Source: Photobacterium aphoticum (GTDB lineage: Bacteria > Pseudomonadota > Gammaproteobacteria > Enterobacterales > Vibrionaceae). From it: a stretch of DNA of 64,000 nt. Shown here one piece after another: positions 8,103-17,860 of the stretch. The stretch lies in the NCBI RefSeq assembly GCF_001029435.1, contig NZ_LDOV01000040.1, positions 34,629 to 98,628 of the forward strand. The letters are read 5' to 3'. A program made the position numbers and the translations under genes. The notes beneath the pieces are model-generated. The model was not told the origin of the DNA. It worked only from the letters and a program-made list of their open reading frames with translations, and made no database searches. Within the stretch, counting starts at the first letter, position 1; every line of letters starts with the position of its first letter.

Positions 8103-10877
8103 ATGACCAAATATGGACTTCGTGCCAGGGTCTTCACCCTGACATTAGCACCGACACTGATTATCGGCCTCCTTCTCAGCGCTTTTTTTACCATGAGCCG
8201 CTATCGCGATCTGGAACATCAGCTCATCTCTACCGGTGCCAGCATCATTGAGCCGCTGGCGATTTCGACCGAATACGGCATGGCGGATCAAAACCGGGAA
8301 GCGGTACGCCGCCTGATCAGTTACGCCCATCGCAAGCATTCACAAATAATTCGCAGTATCGCGGTGTTCAACACCCACAATGAACTGTTTGTGACCTCGA
8401 ACTTCCACCGCAATTTCGAGGCGCTGATGTACCCGGACGATCAGCCCATTCCGTTGCTGCTGGAAACCCGGCTCAATAAGAACTCATTGATCTTGCGGGC
8501 CCCGATCCTCAAAGAAGGCCAGTTCAGCAATCCGTCCTTCCCCGGCTACCAGGCGCAAGCCTTGGGCTATATCGCGCTGGAATTGGATCTGAGCGCGCTG
8601 CGTTTGCAGCAATATCAGGAAGTATTCACCGCCCTGATGGTACTGCTGCTAGGCCTGACCCTGTCGTCATTGTTTGCTTATCGCCTGATGAAAGACGTGA
8701 CCCGCCCGATTTCGCACATGGTCAGCGTGGTCGACCGGATCCGTCGCGGCCATTTGGACGTGCGTATCGAAGGCCACCTGCTGGGCGAGCTGGATACCCT
8801 GAAAAACGGCATCAATGCGATGGCGATTTCACTGTCCGAGTACCACATCGAAATGCAGCAGAGCATCGATCAGGCCACCTCGGATCTGCGTGAAACGCTG
8901 GAGCAGCTGGAAATTCAGAACGTGGAATTGGACATCGCCAAGAAGCGAGCGCAGGAAGCCGCGCGCGTGAAGTCGGAGTTCCTGGCCAACATGTCGCACG
9001 AACTGCGTACCCCGCTGAACGGTGTGATTGGCTTTACCCGCCAGATGCTCAAGACCCGCCTGAGCAGCAGCCAGCAGGACTACCTACAAACCATTGAAAA
9101 ATCAGCCAACAACCTGCTGACCATCATCAATGACATCCTCGATTTCTCCAAACTGGAAGCCGGTAAACTGCTGCTGGAAAACATCCCGTTTGATTTCACC
9201 GACTCCCTCGATGAAGTGATGAAGCTGCTGGCACCGAGTGCGCACGAAAAAGGCCTCGAGCTGACCCTCAAGGTCGATAACCGCATTCCGACCGGCATGA
9301 TTGGCGATCCGCTGCGTATTCAGCAGGTACTGACCAACCTGATCGGTAACGCCGTGAAATTTACCGAGCGCGGCAACATTGATGTCTCGGTCGAGCTAAA
9401 AACCGACCGCGATGAAAGCCTAGAACTGCAATTTATGGTGCGCGATACCGGGATCGGGATCTCCGAGCGCCAGCAAGCCCAGCTGTTCCAGGCCTTCAGT
9501 CAGGCCGATGCCAGCATCTCGCGCCGCTACGGTGGCACGGGCCTGGGCTTGGTGATCACGCAGAAACTGGTGTCGCAAATGGGCGGCGAGATCAGCCTGA
9601 CCAGCCGTTTACACCAAGGCTCGACCTTCTGGTTCAGCCTGCAACTGCACAAGACTGATCTGCCGGTGTCGCAGCCGATCCACACCCACGGCTTGCAGAA
9701 CAAGAAGCTGCTGTTGATCGAGCCAAACATGCAGGCCGCTTCGGTGTTGCAGCAGCGTATGATCCACGCCGGTTTGCAGGTCACCTACCGCTCTACTCTG
9801 CCGGAAGAAGCGGAGAAGCACGACTTCACCTTGCTGAACTTGTCACCGGGCGAACAGCCGCCATTGGGCGAGCTGCTTGATCGCGTGTTCAAAGCCGAAC
9901 AACTCAGTGACAAGGTCATCGTCAGCCTGCCAACCACCGAGCTGGCACTGTCGGATCGCCTGCTGAGCGCCGGCGTTGCGGCCTGTCTGCCAAAACCGCT
10001 GGGCCACCGAAAACTGCTGGAAACCTTGAGCTCTGAGCCGGAACAGTTACTGGAACCCGAGCCACTCCCAGAGCCACGCATTGCGCCGGCGATCCAACCG
10101 CTGACCGTGATGGCGGTGGATGATAACCCGGCTAACCTTAAGCTGATCTCCGCCCTGTTGAGTGAGCGTGTCGAAACCGTGATCACCGCCACCGGCGGAC
10201 GCAAAGCGGTGGAATACGCCCAGCAGAAGCAGTTCGATTTGATCTTCATGGACATTCAGATGCCGGAAATGGACGGGGTGACCGCGTGTCAGGCCATTCA
10301 TGACACCCATTTGAACCACACTACGCCCGTGATTGCGGTGACCGCCCATGCCATGGCCGGTGAACGCGAACGCCTGATTGAAGCGGGGATGGACGACTAC
10401 CTGACCAAGCCAATTGAAGAGCATATCCTGCAACAAATTCTGGCTAAATGGACCGATCCCAATAAATCGCTCTCACCGGCAATCGCCCTGTTGCCTAACG
10501 CCACCGAGTCACAGGCCAGCGAGTCGGTCGCGCAACAAAAAGCCGTGAGCTGGGATTGGGATCTGGCATTAAAGCAAGCAGCCGGTAAAGAAGACTTGGC
10601 CAAAGACATGCTGCAAATGCTGCTCGATTTCATGCCGGAAGTGGAGTTGCTGGTCAATGAAGCGCTGGATGGCAAAACCATTGATTTATGGCCGCCGATC
10701 CACAAACTGCACGGCAGCTGTGCCTACAGCGGTGTACCGCGCCTGAAGAGCCTCTGTCACACCATAGAGACAGAGCTGAAAGCCGGTGCCAGCACGGAAG
10801 ACATCGAGCCGGAGCTGTTTGAGCTGATTGATGAAATGGAAAACGTGGTGAAAGCCTCAAAAGCCTATAAAAACTGA
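8103..10877 (+). CDS. barA: Hybrid sensor histidine kinase BarA
   Basis: Membrane kinase of the BarA/UvrY (VarS/VarA) system, which in Vibrio drives the CsrB-type small RNAs and so controls carbon storage, quorum-sensing output and virulence genes. Length 924. Order seen: transmembrane helix 1 (about 9-30), periplasmic sensor (about 32-165), helix 2 (about 170-192), HAMP (about 193-245), HisKA with phospho-acceptor His299 in NMSHELRTPLNG, HATPase (about 400-520, DTGIGIS and GGTGLGLVI), a degenerate receiver-like stretch (about 540-640), a true receiver with Asp717 in FMDIQMPEMDG, and a C-terminal HPt with His870 in HKLHGSCAYSG. It starts at ATG after AATTAAGAGAACC. The transcript ends at the shared terminator before acpS. 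Confidence 0.97.
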   Translation: MTKYGLRARVFTLTLAPTLIIGLLLSAFFTMSRYRDLEHQLISTGASIIEPLAISTEYGMADQNREAVRRLISYAHRKHSQIIRSIAVFNTHNELFVTSNFHRNFEALMYPDDQPIPLLLETRLNKNSLILRAPILKEGQFSNPSFPGYQAQALGYIALELDLSALRLQQYQEVFTALMVLLLGLTLSSLFAYRLMKDVTRPISHMVSVVDRIRRGHLDVRIEGHLLGELDTLKNGINAMAISLSEYHIEMQQSIDQATSDLRETLEQLEIQNVELDIAKKRAQEAARVKSEFLANMSHELRTPLNGVIGFTRQMLKTRLSSSQQDYLQTIEKSANNLLTIINDILDFSKLEAGKLLLENIPFDFTDSLDEVMKLLAPSAHEKGLELTLKVDNRIPTGMIGDPLRIQQVLTNLIGNAVKFTERGNIDVSVELKTDRDESLELQFMVRDTGIGISERQQAQLFQAFSQADASISRRYGGTGLGLVITQKLVSQMGGEISLTSRLHQGSTFWFSLQLHKTDLPVSQPIHTHGLQNKKLLLIEPNMQAASVLQQRMIHAGLQVTYRSTLPEEAEKHDFTLLNLSPGEQPPLGELLDRVFKAEQLSDKVIVSLPTTELALSDRLLSAGVAACLPKPLGHRKLLETLSSEPEQLLEPEPLPEPRIAPAIQPLTVMAVDDNPANLKLISALLSERVETVITATGGRKAVEYAQQKQFDLIFMDIQMPEMDGVTACQAIHDTHLNHTTPVIAVTAHAMAGERERLIEAGMDDYLTKPIEEHILQQILAKWTDPNKSLSPAIALLPNATESQASESVAQQKAVSWDWDLALKQAAGKEDLAKDMLQMLLDFMPEVELLVNEALDGKTIDLWPPIHKLHGSCAYSGVPRLKSLCHTIETELKAGASTEDIEPELFELIDEMENVVKASKAYKN

Positions 10878-10901
10878 TCGGCGCCTATCAACGGTAGCCA
10901 T

Positions 10902-10937
10902 AAAAAAACGGCGAGCCACTGGGCTCGCCGTTTTTCT
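10902..10937. terminator. Bidirectional terminator between barA and acpS
   Basis: A 14-base stem AAAAACGGCGAGCC (10904-10917) and GGCTCGCCGTTTTT (10922-10935) closes on a 4-base loop. T runs on both strands let it serve converging barA and acpS. Confidence 0.95.
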
Positions 10938-10992
10938 ACATTTTCTCTGTGCATACCTGCACTTGCCCTGCACTTTACAGAGCTTTCTCAGA

Positions 10993-11373
10993 TCAGGATT
11001 CGAGGATCACGGTCGCCACCGCGTATTTTTTCTCATCCGCGATGGTCAGATGCACATGATTCACGCCCATCTGTGCTGCCAGCTCTGCGGCCTTGCCAGA
11101 CAGCTGCAACACCGGCTTGCCCAAATCATTATTGCTGACAGTAAAATCCTGAAAGCTCACGCCACAGGCAATACCCGTGCCCAAGGCTTTCGCCCCCGCT
11201 TCTTTGACCGCAAAGCGTTTGGCCAAATAGCGCTCTTTGAGCTTCAAGGAATGGAAAATCGCCAGCTCTGACGGGGACAACACCCGCTCCGCAAAGGCAT
11301 CCCCACTGCGGGCATACACTTTGCTGACGCGTTCAATGTCGGCGATGTCTGTGCCTAATCCGAGAATAGCCAT
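10993..11373 (-). CDS. acpS: Holo-[acyl-carrier-protein] synthase
   Basis: Transfers 4'-phosphopantetheine from CoA to acyl carrier protein, activating it for fatty acid synthesis. The 126 residues are typical. The magnesium-binding Asp lies in ILGLGTDIADIERV and the second acidic residue in RFAVKEAGAKALGTGI. It is the last gene of the rnc-era-recO-pdxJ-acpS group, one base after the pdxJ stop, so translation is probably coupled. Confidence 0.98.
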   Translation of the reverse strand: MAILGLGTDIADIERVSKVYARSGDAFAERVLSPSELAIFHSLKLKERYLAKRFAVKEAGAKALGTGIACGVSFQDFTVSNNDLGKPVLQLSGKAAELAAQMGVNHVHLTIADEKKYAVATVILES

Positions 11374-11374
11374 C

Positions 11375-12106
11375 TTAGCGACGCGCGCTCTGCATTTCAG
11401 CTTTCATGTCCGCCACCGCTTGGTGCAAGCCATCAAAGACCGCACGGCCAATGATCGAGTGACCAATGTTCAGCTCGTACAACTCCGGCAGTGCCGCAAT
11501 CGGCTTCACGTTGTGGTATGTCAGGCCGTGGCCCGCGTTCACTTTGATGCCCTGATCGTGCGCGTAGCTGGCCGCTGCTGCGATTTTCTTCAGCTCCGCT
11601 TGCTGCTCTGCTTCGGTTTCAGCATCGGCGTAATGGCCGGTGTGCAGCTCAATAAACGGCGCACCACACGCCACAGCGGCATCAATCTGACCGCGATCGG
11701 CATCAATGAACAGCGACACTTTAATGCCTGCAGCTGTCAGGGTTTCGGTGGCCGCTTTCACTTTGTCCAGCTGACCCACCACATCCAAACCGCCTTCCGT
11801 GGTTAGCTCTTCACGCTTTTCCGGTACCAGACACACAAACTCCGGCTTGGTCGCCAGCGCGATTTGCACCATCTCGTCAGTCACCGCCATTTCCAGATTC
11901 ATGCGGGTCTGGATGGTTTCACGCAAAATACGCACGTCGCGATCAGTGATGTGACGGCGGTCTTCACGCAAATGAATGGTGATCCCATCGGCACCGGCGC
12001 GCTCAGCAACTTCTGCGGCGTGCACAGGATCCGGATAACGGGTGCCACGCGCGTTACGCAGTGTAGCAACGTGATCAATATTAACGCCGAGTAAGATGTT
12101 GTTCAT
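11375..12106 (-). CDS. pdxJ: Pyridoxine 5'-phosphate synthase
   Basis: Condenses 3-amino-1-hydroxyacetone phosphate with deoxyxylulose 5-phosphate to give pyridoxine 5'-phosphate (vitamin B6). The 243 residues fold as a TIM barrel. The phosphate and substrate residues lie in VNIDHVATLRNARGT, the catalytic glutamate in FVCLVPEKREELTTEGG, and the C-terminal gate in ELNIGHSIIGRAVFDGL. The start codon overlaps the end of recO by four bases. Confidence 0.98.
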   Translation of the reverse strand: MNNILLGVNIDHVATLRNARGTRYPDPVHAAEVAERAGADGITIHLREDRRHITDRDVRILRETIQTRMNLEMAVTDEMVQIALATKPEFVCLVPEKREELTTEGGLDVVGQLDKVKAATETLTAAGIKVSLFIDADRGQIDAAVACGAPFIELHTGHYADAETEAEQQAELKKIAAAASYAHDQGIKVNAGHGLTYHNVKPIAALPELYELNIGHSIIGRAVFDGLHQAVADMKAEMQSARR

Positions 12107-12813
12107 TTTCCGGTACTCCTTCCTCTAGGGATAAACAATTCCCTGCTTTTTAATGGTTTGCCGCCAAGATACGGCTTTAATGCCATCCGTGTAAAGCGCT
12201 TGGCTGCGCGCAACTGGTCGGGGGTCTCAAACCGTCGGGCATCAATGGCCTTGAGCTGCTCACCGGTAAAGGTCAGCTGCCCGATGGTCAGGGATGCGAT
12301 AAAACCCCGTTGCTCACGGTAGTTATAGGTCATGGTGTCATCCACCGGCAGACCGCTGCCCGCACAGTGGAGAAAGTCGATACCGTAGCCCAAGTGGTAC
12401 AGTAATGCGAGTTCAAAACGGCGCAATGCCGGCTCTGGGTTATCCGCTTGCGCCAGCTCTCGCAGCACATTCAGATAATCCAGAAACAGCACGGGATAAG
12501 GGGTGTTGGTTTCCAGTACCCGCGCCACCAGCTCATTGACGTACATGGCGGAATACAAGATATAACTACGCATCGGCAGACCAATACTGATCGGCTCAGC
12601 GTGTGTCAGCACGGGCATGGAGCCTTTGCCTGACCATTTCATGAAAAGGGGAGTAAAGGGCTGAAGCGCCCCTTTGAGATTGGAGCGCTTACGGCGCGCT
12701 CCTTTCGAGAGTAGCGTAATACGGCCTGAGTCCTCACTGAAGACGTCAAGGATCAGGCTCGTCTCACTGTAGGGACGAGCATGGAGGACAAAACAGCGCT
12801 GAAGCCCTTCCAT
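12103..12813 (-). CDS. recO: DNA repair protein RecO
   Basis: Works with RecR and RecF to load RecA on SSB-coated single-stranded DNA and anneals strands. The 236 residues comprise an N-terminal OB fold (about 1-80, CFVLHARPYSETSLILDVFSE) and a helical C-terminal domain. The zinc-binding cysteines of some RecO proteins are not evident, as in the E. coli protein. It sits 9 bases after era and overlaps pdxJ by four bases. Confidence 0.95.
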   Translation of the reverse strand: MEGLQRCFVLHARPYSETSLILDVFSEDSGRITLLSKGARRKRSNLKGALQPFTPLFMKWSGKGSMPVLTHAEPISIGLPMRSYILYSAMYVNELVARVLETNTPYPVLFLDYLNVLRELAQADNPEPALRRFELALLYHLGYGIDFLHCAGSGLPVDDTMTYNYREQRGFIASLTIGQLTFTGEQLKAIDARRFETPDQLRAAKRFTRMALKPYLGGKPLKSRELFIPRGRSTGK

Positions 12814-12822
12814 GACCGTACC

Positions 12823-13728
12823 TTATAGATCGTCGATATAGCCTAGGCTACGCAGTGCGCGTTCATCGTCAGCCCAACCGGACTTCACTTTCACCCACAG
12901 CTCAAGGTAGACCTTACGTTCGAACAATTCTTCCATGTCCAAACGGGCTTCACGGCCGATCACTTTGATCTTCTCGCCCGCTTTACCGATCACCATTTTC
13001 TTCTGGCCTTTACGTTCAACCAGGATCAGACCGTTGATATCAAAACCATCGGTATCCGGGTTGTAGTCAAAGCGCTCGATTTCCACGGTCACCGAGTACG
13101 GCAGTTCATCACCGGTAAAACGCATCAGTTTTTCACGGATGATTTCAGAGGCCATGAAACGCTGAGAACGGTCAGTTACGTACTCTTCAGGGAAGTAAAA
13201 CTGGCCTTCCGGCAAGTGCGCACGCACGATTTTTTCTACCGCTTCGATGTTTGTGCCGTGTTTGGCCGATACCGGCACCACGTCGACAAATTCCATCTTA
13301 CGCGACAGTTCCTGCAGGTGCGGGAACAACTCGTGCTTGTCTTTCACGTTGTCGACTTTGTTGATCAACAACACGGTTGGCAAGCCGCTTTTCGCCAGCT
13401 TGTTCAACACCATTTCGTCATCTGCCGTCCACATGGTGCCGTCCACAAGGAACAGTACCAACTCAACGTCGGTCAGTGAGCTGCTTGCGGCACGGTTCAT
13501 CAAACGGTTGATGGTGCGCTTTTCTTCAATGTGAAGCCCTGGGGTATCCACGTACACTGCCTGGTAACCGTCACGGGTATCAACACCCATAATACGGTGA
13601 CGCGTGGTCTGCGGTTTACGGGAGGTGATCGACAACTTCTGGCCAACAAGGCGATTCAGAAGCGTTGATTTACCCACGTTCGGGCGGCCAACAATGGCAA
13701 TAAAGCCACAATGTTGCTTATCTGTCAT
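12823..13728 (-). CDS. era: GTPase Era
   Basis: Essential GTPase that binds the 3' end of 16S rRNA during 30S subunit assembly. The 301 residues carry the P-loop GRPNVGKSTLLN (about 14-25), the DTPGLH switch II motif, NKVD (about 122-125) and a SAK motif. The C-terminal KH domain has VIGKAGEKIKVIGREAR. The ATG overlaps the end of rnc by four bases, which indicates coupled translation. Confidence 0.99.
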   Translation of the reverse strand: MTDKQHCGFIAIVGRPNVGKSTLLNRLVGQKLSITSRKPQTTRHRIMGVDTRDGYQAVYVDTPGLHIEEKRTINRLMNRAASSSLTDVELVLFLVDGTMWTADDEMVLNKLAKSGLPTVLLINKVDNVKDKHELFPHLQELSRKMEFVDVVPVSAKHGTNIEAVEKIVRAHLPEGQFYFPEEYVTDRSQRFMASEIIREKLMRFTGDELPYSVTVEIERFDYNPDTDGFDINGLILVERKGQKKMVIGKAGEKIKVIGREARLDMEELFERKVYLELWVKVKSGWADDERALRSLGYIDDL

Positions 13729-14399
13729 GATTCCAACTGCTTAAGTGCAAGTTCTGCTGCTGCCTGCTCTGCCTTGCGCCGACTGCCGCCTTTACCAATA
13801 ACAGGCTGATCCAAGCCCGCCACTTCACACTGCACGGTAAACTCTTGGTTGTGCGCTTCACCATGTACCTTGGTCACAGTGTACGCAGGCAATGGCAGGC
13901 GACGTCCTTGCAGGCATTCCTGCAGACGAGTTTTCGGGTCTTTCTGGTTGATGCCCGGCTTGATGGTTTCCAGACGCGTCTGGTACCACTTCAGCACAAT
14001 ACCACGTACCACTTCGATATCGCTGTCGAGGTAGATTGCACCAATGATCGCTTCTACGCAGTCCGCCAGAATCGAGTCACGACGGAAACCGCCGCTCTTC
14101 AATTCGCCCGGGCCCAGTAGCAAGTGATCACCCAGATCAAATTCACGGCCCAATTCGGCCAGTGTCTTGCCGCGTACCAAGGTGGCACGCATACGGCTCA
14201 TATCGCCTTCATCAACCGACGGAAAGCGATGATACAAATCATCGGCAATCACGAAGCTCAGAATCGAATCGCCCAGAAATTCCAGACGTTCGTTGTGTGT
14301 TCCGTTGGCACTACGGTGAGTCAGTGCCAGGGTCAACAAGCCTAAATCATTAAATTGGTACCCCAGCTTACGCTGAAGTCTATTTGCAGGAGTGGTCAT
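13725..14399 (-). CDS. rnc: Ribonuclease III
   Basis: Double-strand-specific RNase that processes the rRNA precursor and many mRNAs. From the ATG at 14399 (protein begins MTTPANRLQRKLG) it is 224 residues, the family length. An upstream in-frame start at 14459 would add 20 residues and overlap lepB by 49 bases, so I reject it. The signature NERLEFLGDSIL and the second metal site ADCVEAIIGAIYLD mark the catalytic domain, and a double-stranded-RNA-binding domain covers about 153-222. GGGAA stands just before the ATG. Confidence 0.97.
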   Translation of the reverse strand: MTTPANRLQRKLGYQFNDLGLLTLALTHRSANGTHNERLEFLGDSILSFVIADDLYHRFPSVDEGDMSRMRATLVRGKTLAELGREFDLGDHLLLGPGELKSGGFRRDSILADCVEAIIGAIYLDSDIEVVRGIVLKWYQTRLETIKPGINQKDPKTRLQECLQGRRLPLPAYTVTKVHGEAHNQEFTVQCEVAGLDQPVIGKGGSRRKAEQAAAELALKQLES

Positions 14400-14410
14400 T
14401 TTTTCCCGAA

Positions 14411-15310
14411 TCAGTTTATGCCACCGATGCGACTGAATCGCACACCGGTAGGAATCCAAGATGGAAGTGCACTATCAGCACCTCGTTCAAACTCAAAGCT
14501 GATCCAGATCCCGACCGCTTTACCCACGAGGTTGGCCTTTGGCACAAATCCCCAGTAACGGCTGTCCGCACTGTTGTCACGGTTATCACCCATCACAAAG
14601 TACTGTCCTTCTGGTACCACCCACTCATTAATACCAGGTCGAGGCTGGTAAGCCAGCGTGTTATCACGCTTAAGCGGATGCACCAAAATTTGGTGCTCGT
14701 GCTCACCCAATTTTTCATTGAATTGCACAAGACGGGTCATGCCCTGGCTAAAGTCGCTATCAGTCATGTTAGTTAGCGGCACAGGTTTACACTCTGAAGA
14801 ACCTTTTGATGCAATACACAGTTCTTTGTGTGCGCTGTAACGCACAGTGTCACCTGGCAAACCAACCACACGCTTGATGTAGTCAATATTTGGCTGAGGC
14901 GGGTATTTGAACACCACCACATCACCACGCTCTGGCTCACCGGTTTCCACCAACTGGTGACGGAAAACTGGATCTTTCAGACCGTAAGCAAATTTTTCAA
15001 CCAAGATGAAATCACCAACCAACAGGGTTGGCATCATCGAACCGGATGGGATCTGGAACGGCTCATAAATAAATGAGCGAAATACCATAATCAGCGCGAT
15101 CACCGGAAACATAGAGCTAGCAGATTCTACCCAGCTCGGTTGCGGTGCAACGGCTTGTAGGGTTTGAGCATCCACCTGATCGCCGGCATTGGCCGCCGCC
15201 GCTTGAATTTTCAATTGACGTTTCGGTGCCCAGATAAACTTATCTAAAGCCCAAATGATCCCCGTCACCAGCGTCGCCAGCACAAGAATTAGCGAAAAAG
15301 TATTTGCCAT
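14411..15310 (-). CDS. lepB: Signal peptidase I
   Basis: Inner-membrane endopeptidase that removes signal peptides from exported proteins. Length 299. An N-terminal transmembrane helix (about 4-22) is followed by a charged cytoplasmic loop and a second helix (about 66-82). The catalytic serine is in QIPSGSMMPTL and the general-base lysine in DYIKRVVGLPGD. The conserved box MGDNRDNSADSRYWG is present. lepA lies upstream across a structured 176-base gap; rnc follows. Confidence 0.98.
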   Translation of the reverse strand: MANTFSLILVLATLVTGIIWALDKFIWAPKRQLKIQAAAANAGDQVDAQTLQAVAPQPSWVESASSMFPVIALIMVFRSFIYEPFQIPSGSMMPTLLVGDFILVEKFAYGLKDPVFRHQLVETGEPERGDVVVFKYPPQPNIDYIKRVVGLPGDTVRYSAHKELCIASKGSSECKPVPLTNMTDSDFSQGMTRLVQFNEKLGEHEHQILVHPLKRDNTLAYQPRPGINEWVVPEGQYFVMGDNRDNSADSRYWGFVPKANLVGKAVGIWISFEFERGADSALPSWIPTGVRFSRIGGIN

Positions 15311-15413
15311 ATTTGTCCCTACTTAATTAACTATCAGGCAAAACGGCCGGCAATGCCAAAACCGTTCGCTCGATATAACAATGCAGCAAGACCAGCCTGC
15401 TGCATTGCCATTA

Positions 15414-15471
15414 TTATCAGTATCACGACCAATAAGGGTAACAACCCTCATCTTTTATTGTCCACTGATAA
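15414..15471. other. Nested hairpin in the lepA-lepB gap
   Basis: TTATCAGT (15414-15421) is repeated inverted as ACTGATAA (15464-15471). Inside, CAATAA pairs with TTATTG, and GGGT with ACCC around a 4-base loop. There is no T run, so this is not a standard terminator. It would form in the lepA-lepB transcript and could be a processing site. Confidence 0.6.
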
Positions 15472-15486
15472 CAATAGGTTGTGATA

Positions 15487-17283
15487 TTACTTATCTTTGC
15501 CTACGTGCAGAATCGCCAAGAACGCTTCTTGAGGCAGCTCGACGTTACCGATCTGCTTCATACGTTTCTTACCTTCTTTCTGCTTCTGTAGCAGTTTCTT
15601 CTTACGGCTTACGTCACCACCGTAACACTTCGCGATAACGTTCTTACGAAGCTGTTTAACGGTAGAACGTGCGATGATGTGGTTACCAATCGCCGCCTGG
15701 ATAGCAATATCAAACATCTGGCGAGGAATGAATTCTTTCATTTTCTCAACCAAATCACGACCACGGTACTGGGCGTTGTCTTTGTGCGTGATGATCGCCA
15801 GGGCGTCAACACGGTCACCGTTCAACAGAATGTCCACACGTACCATGTCTGATTCTTCGTAACGCTGGAAGTTGTAGTCCAGAGACGCGTAACCGCGAGA
15901 CGTTGATTTCAGACGGTCGAAGAAGTCCAGTACCACTTCTGACATCGGAATGTCGTAAGTCAGTGCCACTTGGTTACCGTGGTAAACCATGTCTACCTGA
16001 ACGCCGCGCTTCTCGATACATAGCGTGATCACGTTACCCAGGTACTCACTTGGTACCAGGATGTTACAACGTGCGATTGGCTCACCCATGATTTCGATGT
16101 CGTTCACAGCCGGCAGTTTTGACGGGCTATCAACGTAAATCATCTCACCATTGGTCTTCTTCACTTCGTACACTACGGTTGGTGCCGTTGTGATCAGATC
16201 CAAATCGTATTCACGCTCCAGACGCTCCTGGATGATTTCCATGTGCAACATGCCAAGGAAACCACAACGGAAACCAAAGCCTAGCGCAGCAGAGCTTTCT
16301 GGTTCGTAGAACAATGACGCATCGTTCAGGCTCAGCTTGCCCAGTGCATCACGGAAGTTCTCGTAATCGTCAGACGATACTGGGAACAGACCGGCGTATA
16401 CCTGAGGCTTCACTTTCTTAAAGCCCGGAAGCGGTTTTTCGCAGCCGTTCTTAGACAGTGTCAGGGTATCACCCACTGGTGCGCCCAAGATGTCTTTGAT
16501 ACCACATACAACCCAGCCCACTTCACCGGTACGTAGTACGGTTTTGTCGACTTGTTTTGGTGTGAAGATACCCAGACGGTCTACACCCCAAGTCTGGCCG
16601 GTGCTCATCACTTTGATCTTGTCGTTCTTGTGCAGTTCGCCGTTTTTAATACGAACCAAAGAGACAACGCCCAAGTAGTTATCAAACCATGAGTCGATGA
16701 TCAGAGCTTGTAGCGGCGCTTCCGGATCACCTTCTGGTGCAGGAATCGCAGAGACGATGTTTTCCAACACGTCATCCACACCAAGACCGGTCTTAGCTGA
16801 ACAGCGCGTCGCTTCCATCGCATCGATGCCGACGATTTCTTCAATTTCTTCTGCTACACGATCAGGATCGGCGGCGGGTAGGTCGATTTTGTTCAAAATC
16901 GGCACCACTTCCAGGTCCATTTCAATGGCGGTGTAACAGTTAGCAAGGGTTTGTGCTTCAACACCCTGGCCCGCATCTACCACTAGCAACGCCCCTTCAC
17001 AAGCGGCCAGTGAACGCGAAACTTCGTACGAGAAGTCTACGTGTCCAGGGGTATCGATAAAGTTTAGCTGGTAAGTTTCACCGTCTTTGGCTGTGTAGTC
17101 GAGCGTCACGCTCTGAGCCTTGATGGTGATACCGCGTTCGCGCTCAAGATCCATGGAATCAAGAACCTGCGCTGCCATTTCACGATCGGAAAGGCCGCCA
17201 CAGACTTGAATTAGACGGTCGGATAAGGTCGACTTACCATGGTCGATATGTGCAATAATCGAAAAGTTACGAATGTGCTTCAT
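15487..17283 (-). CDS. lepA: Elongation factor 4 (LepA)
   Basis: Ribosome-associated translational GTPase that acts in initiation and back-translocation. The 598 residues are typical. The G domain has AHIDHGKSTLSDRL, the DTPGHVDF motif and NKIDLP; the EF-G-like domains follow, and the LepA-specific C-terminal domain (about 490-598) ends in lysine-rich sequence (SRKKKLLQKQKEGKKRMK). It lies between the rse operon, 79 bases upstream, and lepB. Confidence 0.99.
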   Translation of the reverse strand: MKHIRNFSIIAHIDHGKSTLSDRLIQVCGGLSDREMAAQVLDSMDLERERGITIKAQSVTLDYTAKDGETYQLNFIDTPGHVDFSYEVSRSLAACEGALLVVDAGQGVEAQTLANCYTAIEMDLEVVPILNKIDLPAADPDRVAEEIEEIVGIDAMEATRCSAKTGLGVDDVLENIVSAIPAPEGDPEAPLQALIIDSWFDNYLGVVSLVRIKNGELHKNDKIKVMSTGQTWGVDRLGIFTPKQVDKTVLRTGEVGWVVCGIKDILGAPVGDTLTLSKNGCEKPLPGFKKVKPQVYAGLFPVSSDDYENFRDALGKLSLNDASLFYEPESSAALGFGFRCGFLGMLHMEIIQERLEREYDLDLITTAPTVVYEVKKTNGEMIYVDSPSKLPAVNDIEIMGEPIARCNILVPSEYLGNVITLCIEKRGVQVDMVYHGNQVALTYDIPMSEVVLDFFDRLKSTSRGYASLDYNFQRYEESDMVRVDILLNGDRVDALAIITHKDNAQYRGRDLVEKMKEFIPRQMFDIAIQAAIGNHIIARSTVKQLRKNVIAKCYGGDVSRKKKLLQKQKEGKKRMKQIGNVELPQEAFLAILHVGKDK

Positions 17284-17362
17284 GAATAGGCGTGACTAAC
17301 TCGTGATAAATAAATGAATGGGATCTACAGATCAAGTTGACGGATTCTACCGAATTTCCCCG

Positions 17363-17860
17363 CTACTCGCTATCTTTCGATGCGGCATTTATTGCCAACC
17401 CTGCCGAAACAGGCTGACCTAAGACGCGGATCAGGTGCGGTTGATAGGCAGAATCGCCTTCTAATCGCGCTGCATAGTATTTCGCAATCCCCACGCCAAG
17501 CGCAGCGCAACCCAATGCGGTGAGGATCACTCCCAGCTCGCTTCCCCCTGCTAGGCTAACAAACCACCACTGACCCAGGGCGGCGCCTACCACTAAGCAT
17601 AGCAAAGGCAGTACATAGACTAATAACGCGGAATGGATCATGCTCCGCTCAGACAGGCCAATCTCCACCACATCGCCGACATGGACGGACTGCGTGGTGT
17701 GAATGGTGAGCTGATGCTGACGGCCAGGCAACGCCTTACTGACGATGCCGCTGCCGCAGCTGTGTTGTGAAGCGCAGCTGCCGCAACTGGTTTGTTGCTG
17801 GCAGCTCACCTCTATTTTGCCAGGGTGGCAAGCAACCACCGTGGCCAGAGAGTGCATCAT
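17363..17860 (-). CDS. rseC: SoxR-reducing/sigma-E modulating protein RseC
   Basis: Inner-membrane protein of the RseC/MucC family. In E. coli it is linked to sigma-E control and to the reduction of SoxR. The 165 residues have an N-terminal cysteine cluster (CQQQTSCGSCASQHSCGSG), typical of the family and possibly redox- or metal-active, followed by two transmembrane helices (about 78-98 and 104-125). Its start overlaps the end of rseB by four bases. Confidence 0.95.
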   Translation of the reverse strand: MMHSLATVVACHPGKIEVSCQQQTSCGSCASQHSCGSGIVSKALPGRQHQLTIHTTQSVHVGDVVEIGLSERSMIHSALLVYVLPLLCLVVGAALGQWWFVSLAGGSELGVILTALGCAALGVGIAKYYAARLEGDSAYQPHLIRVLGQPVSAGLAINAASKDSE

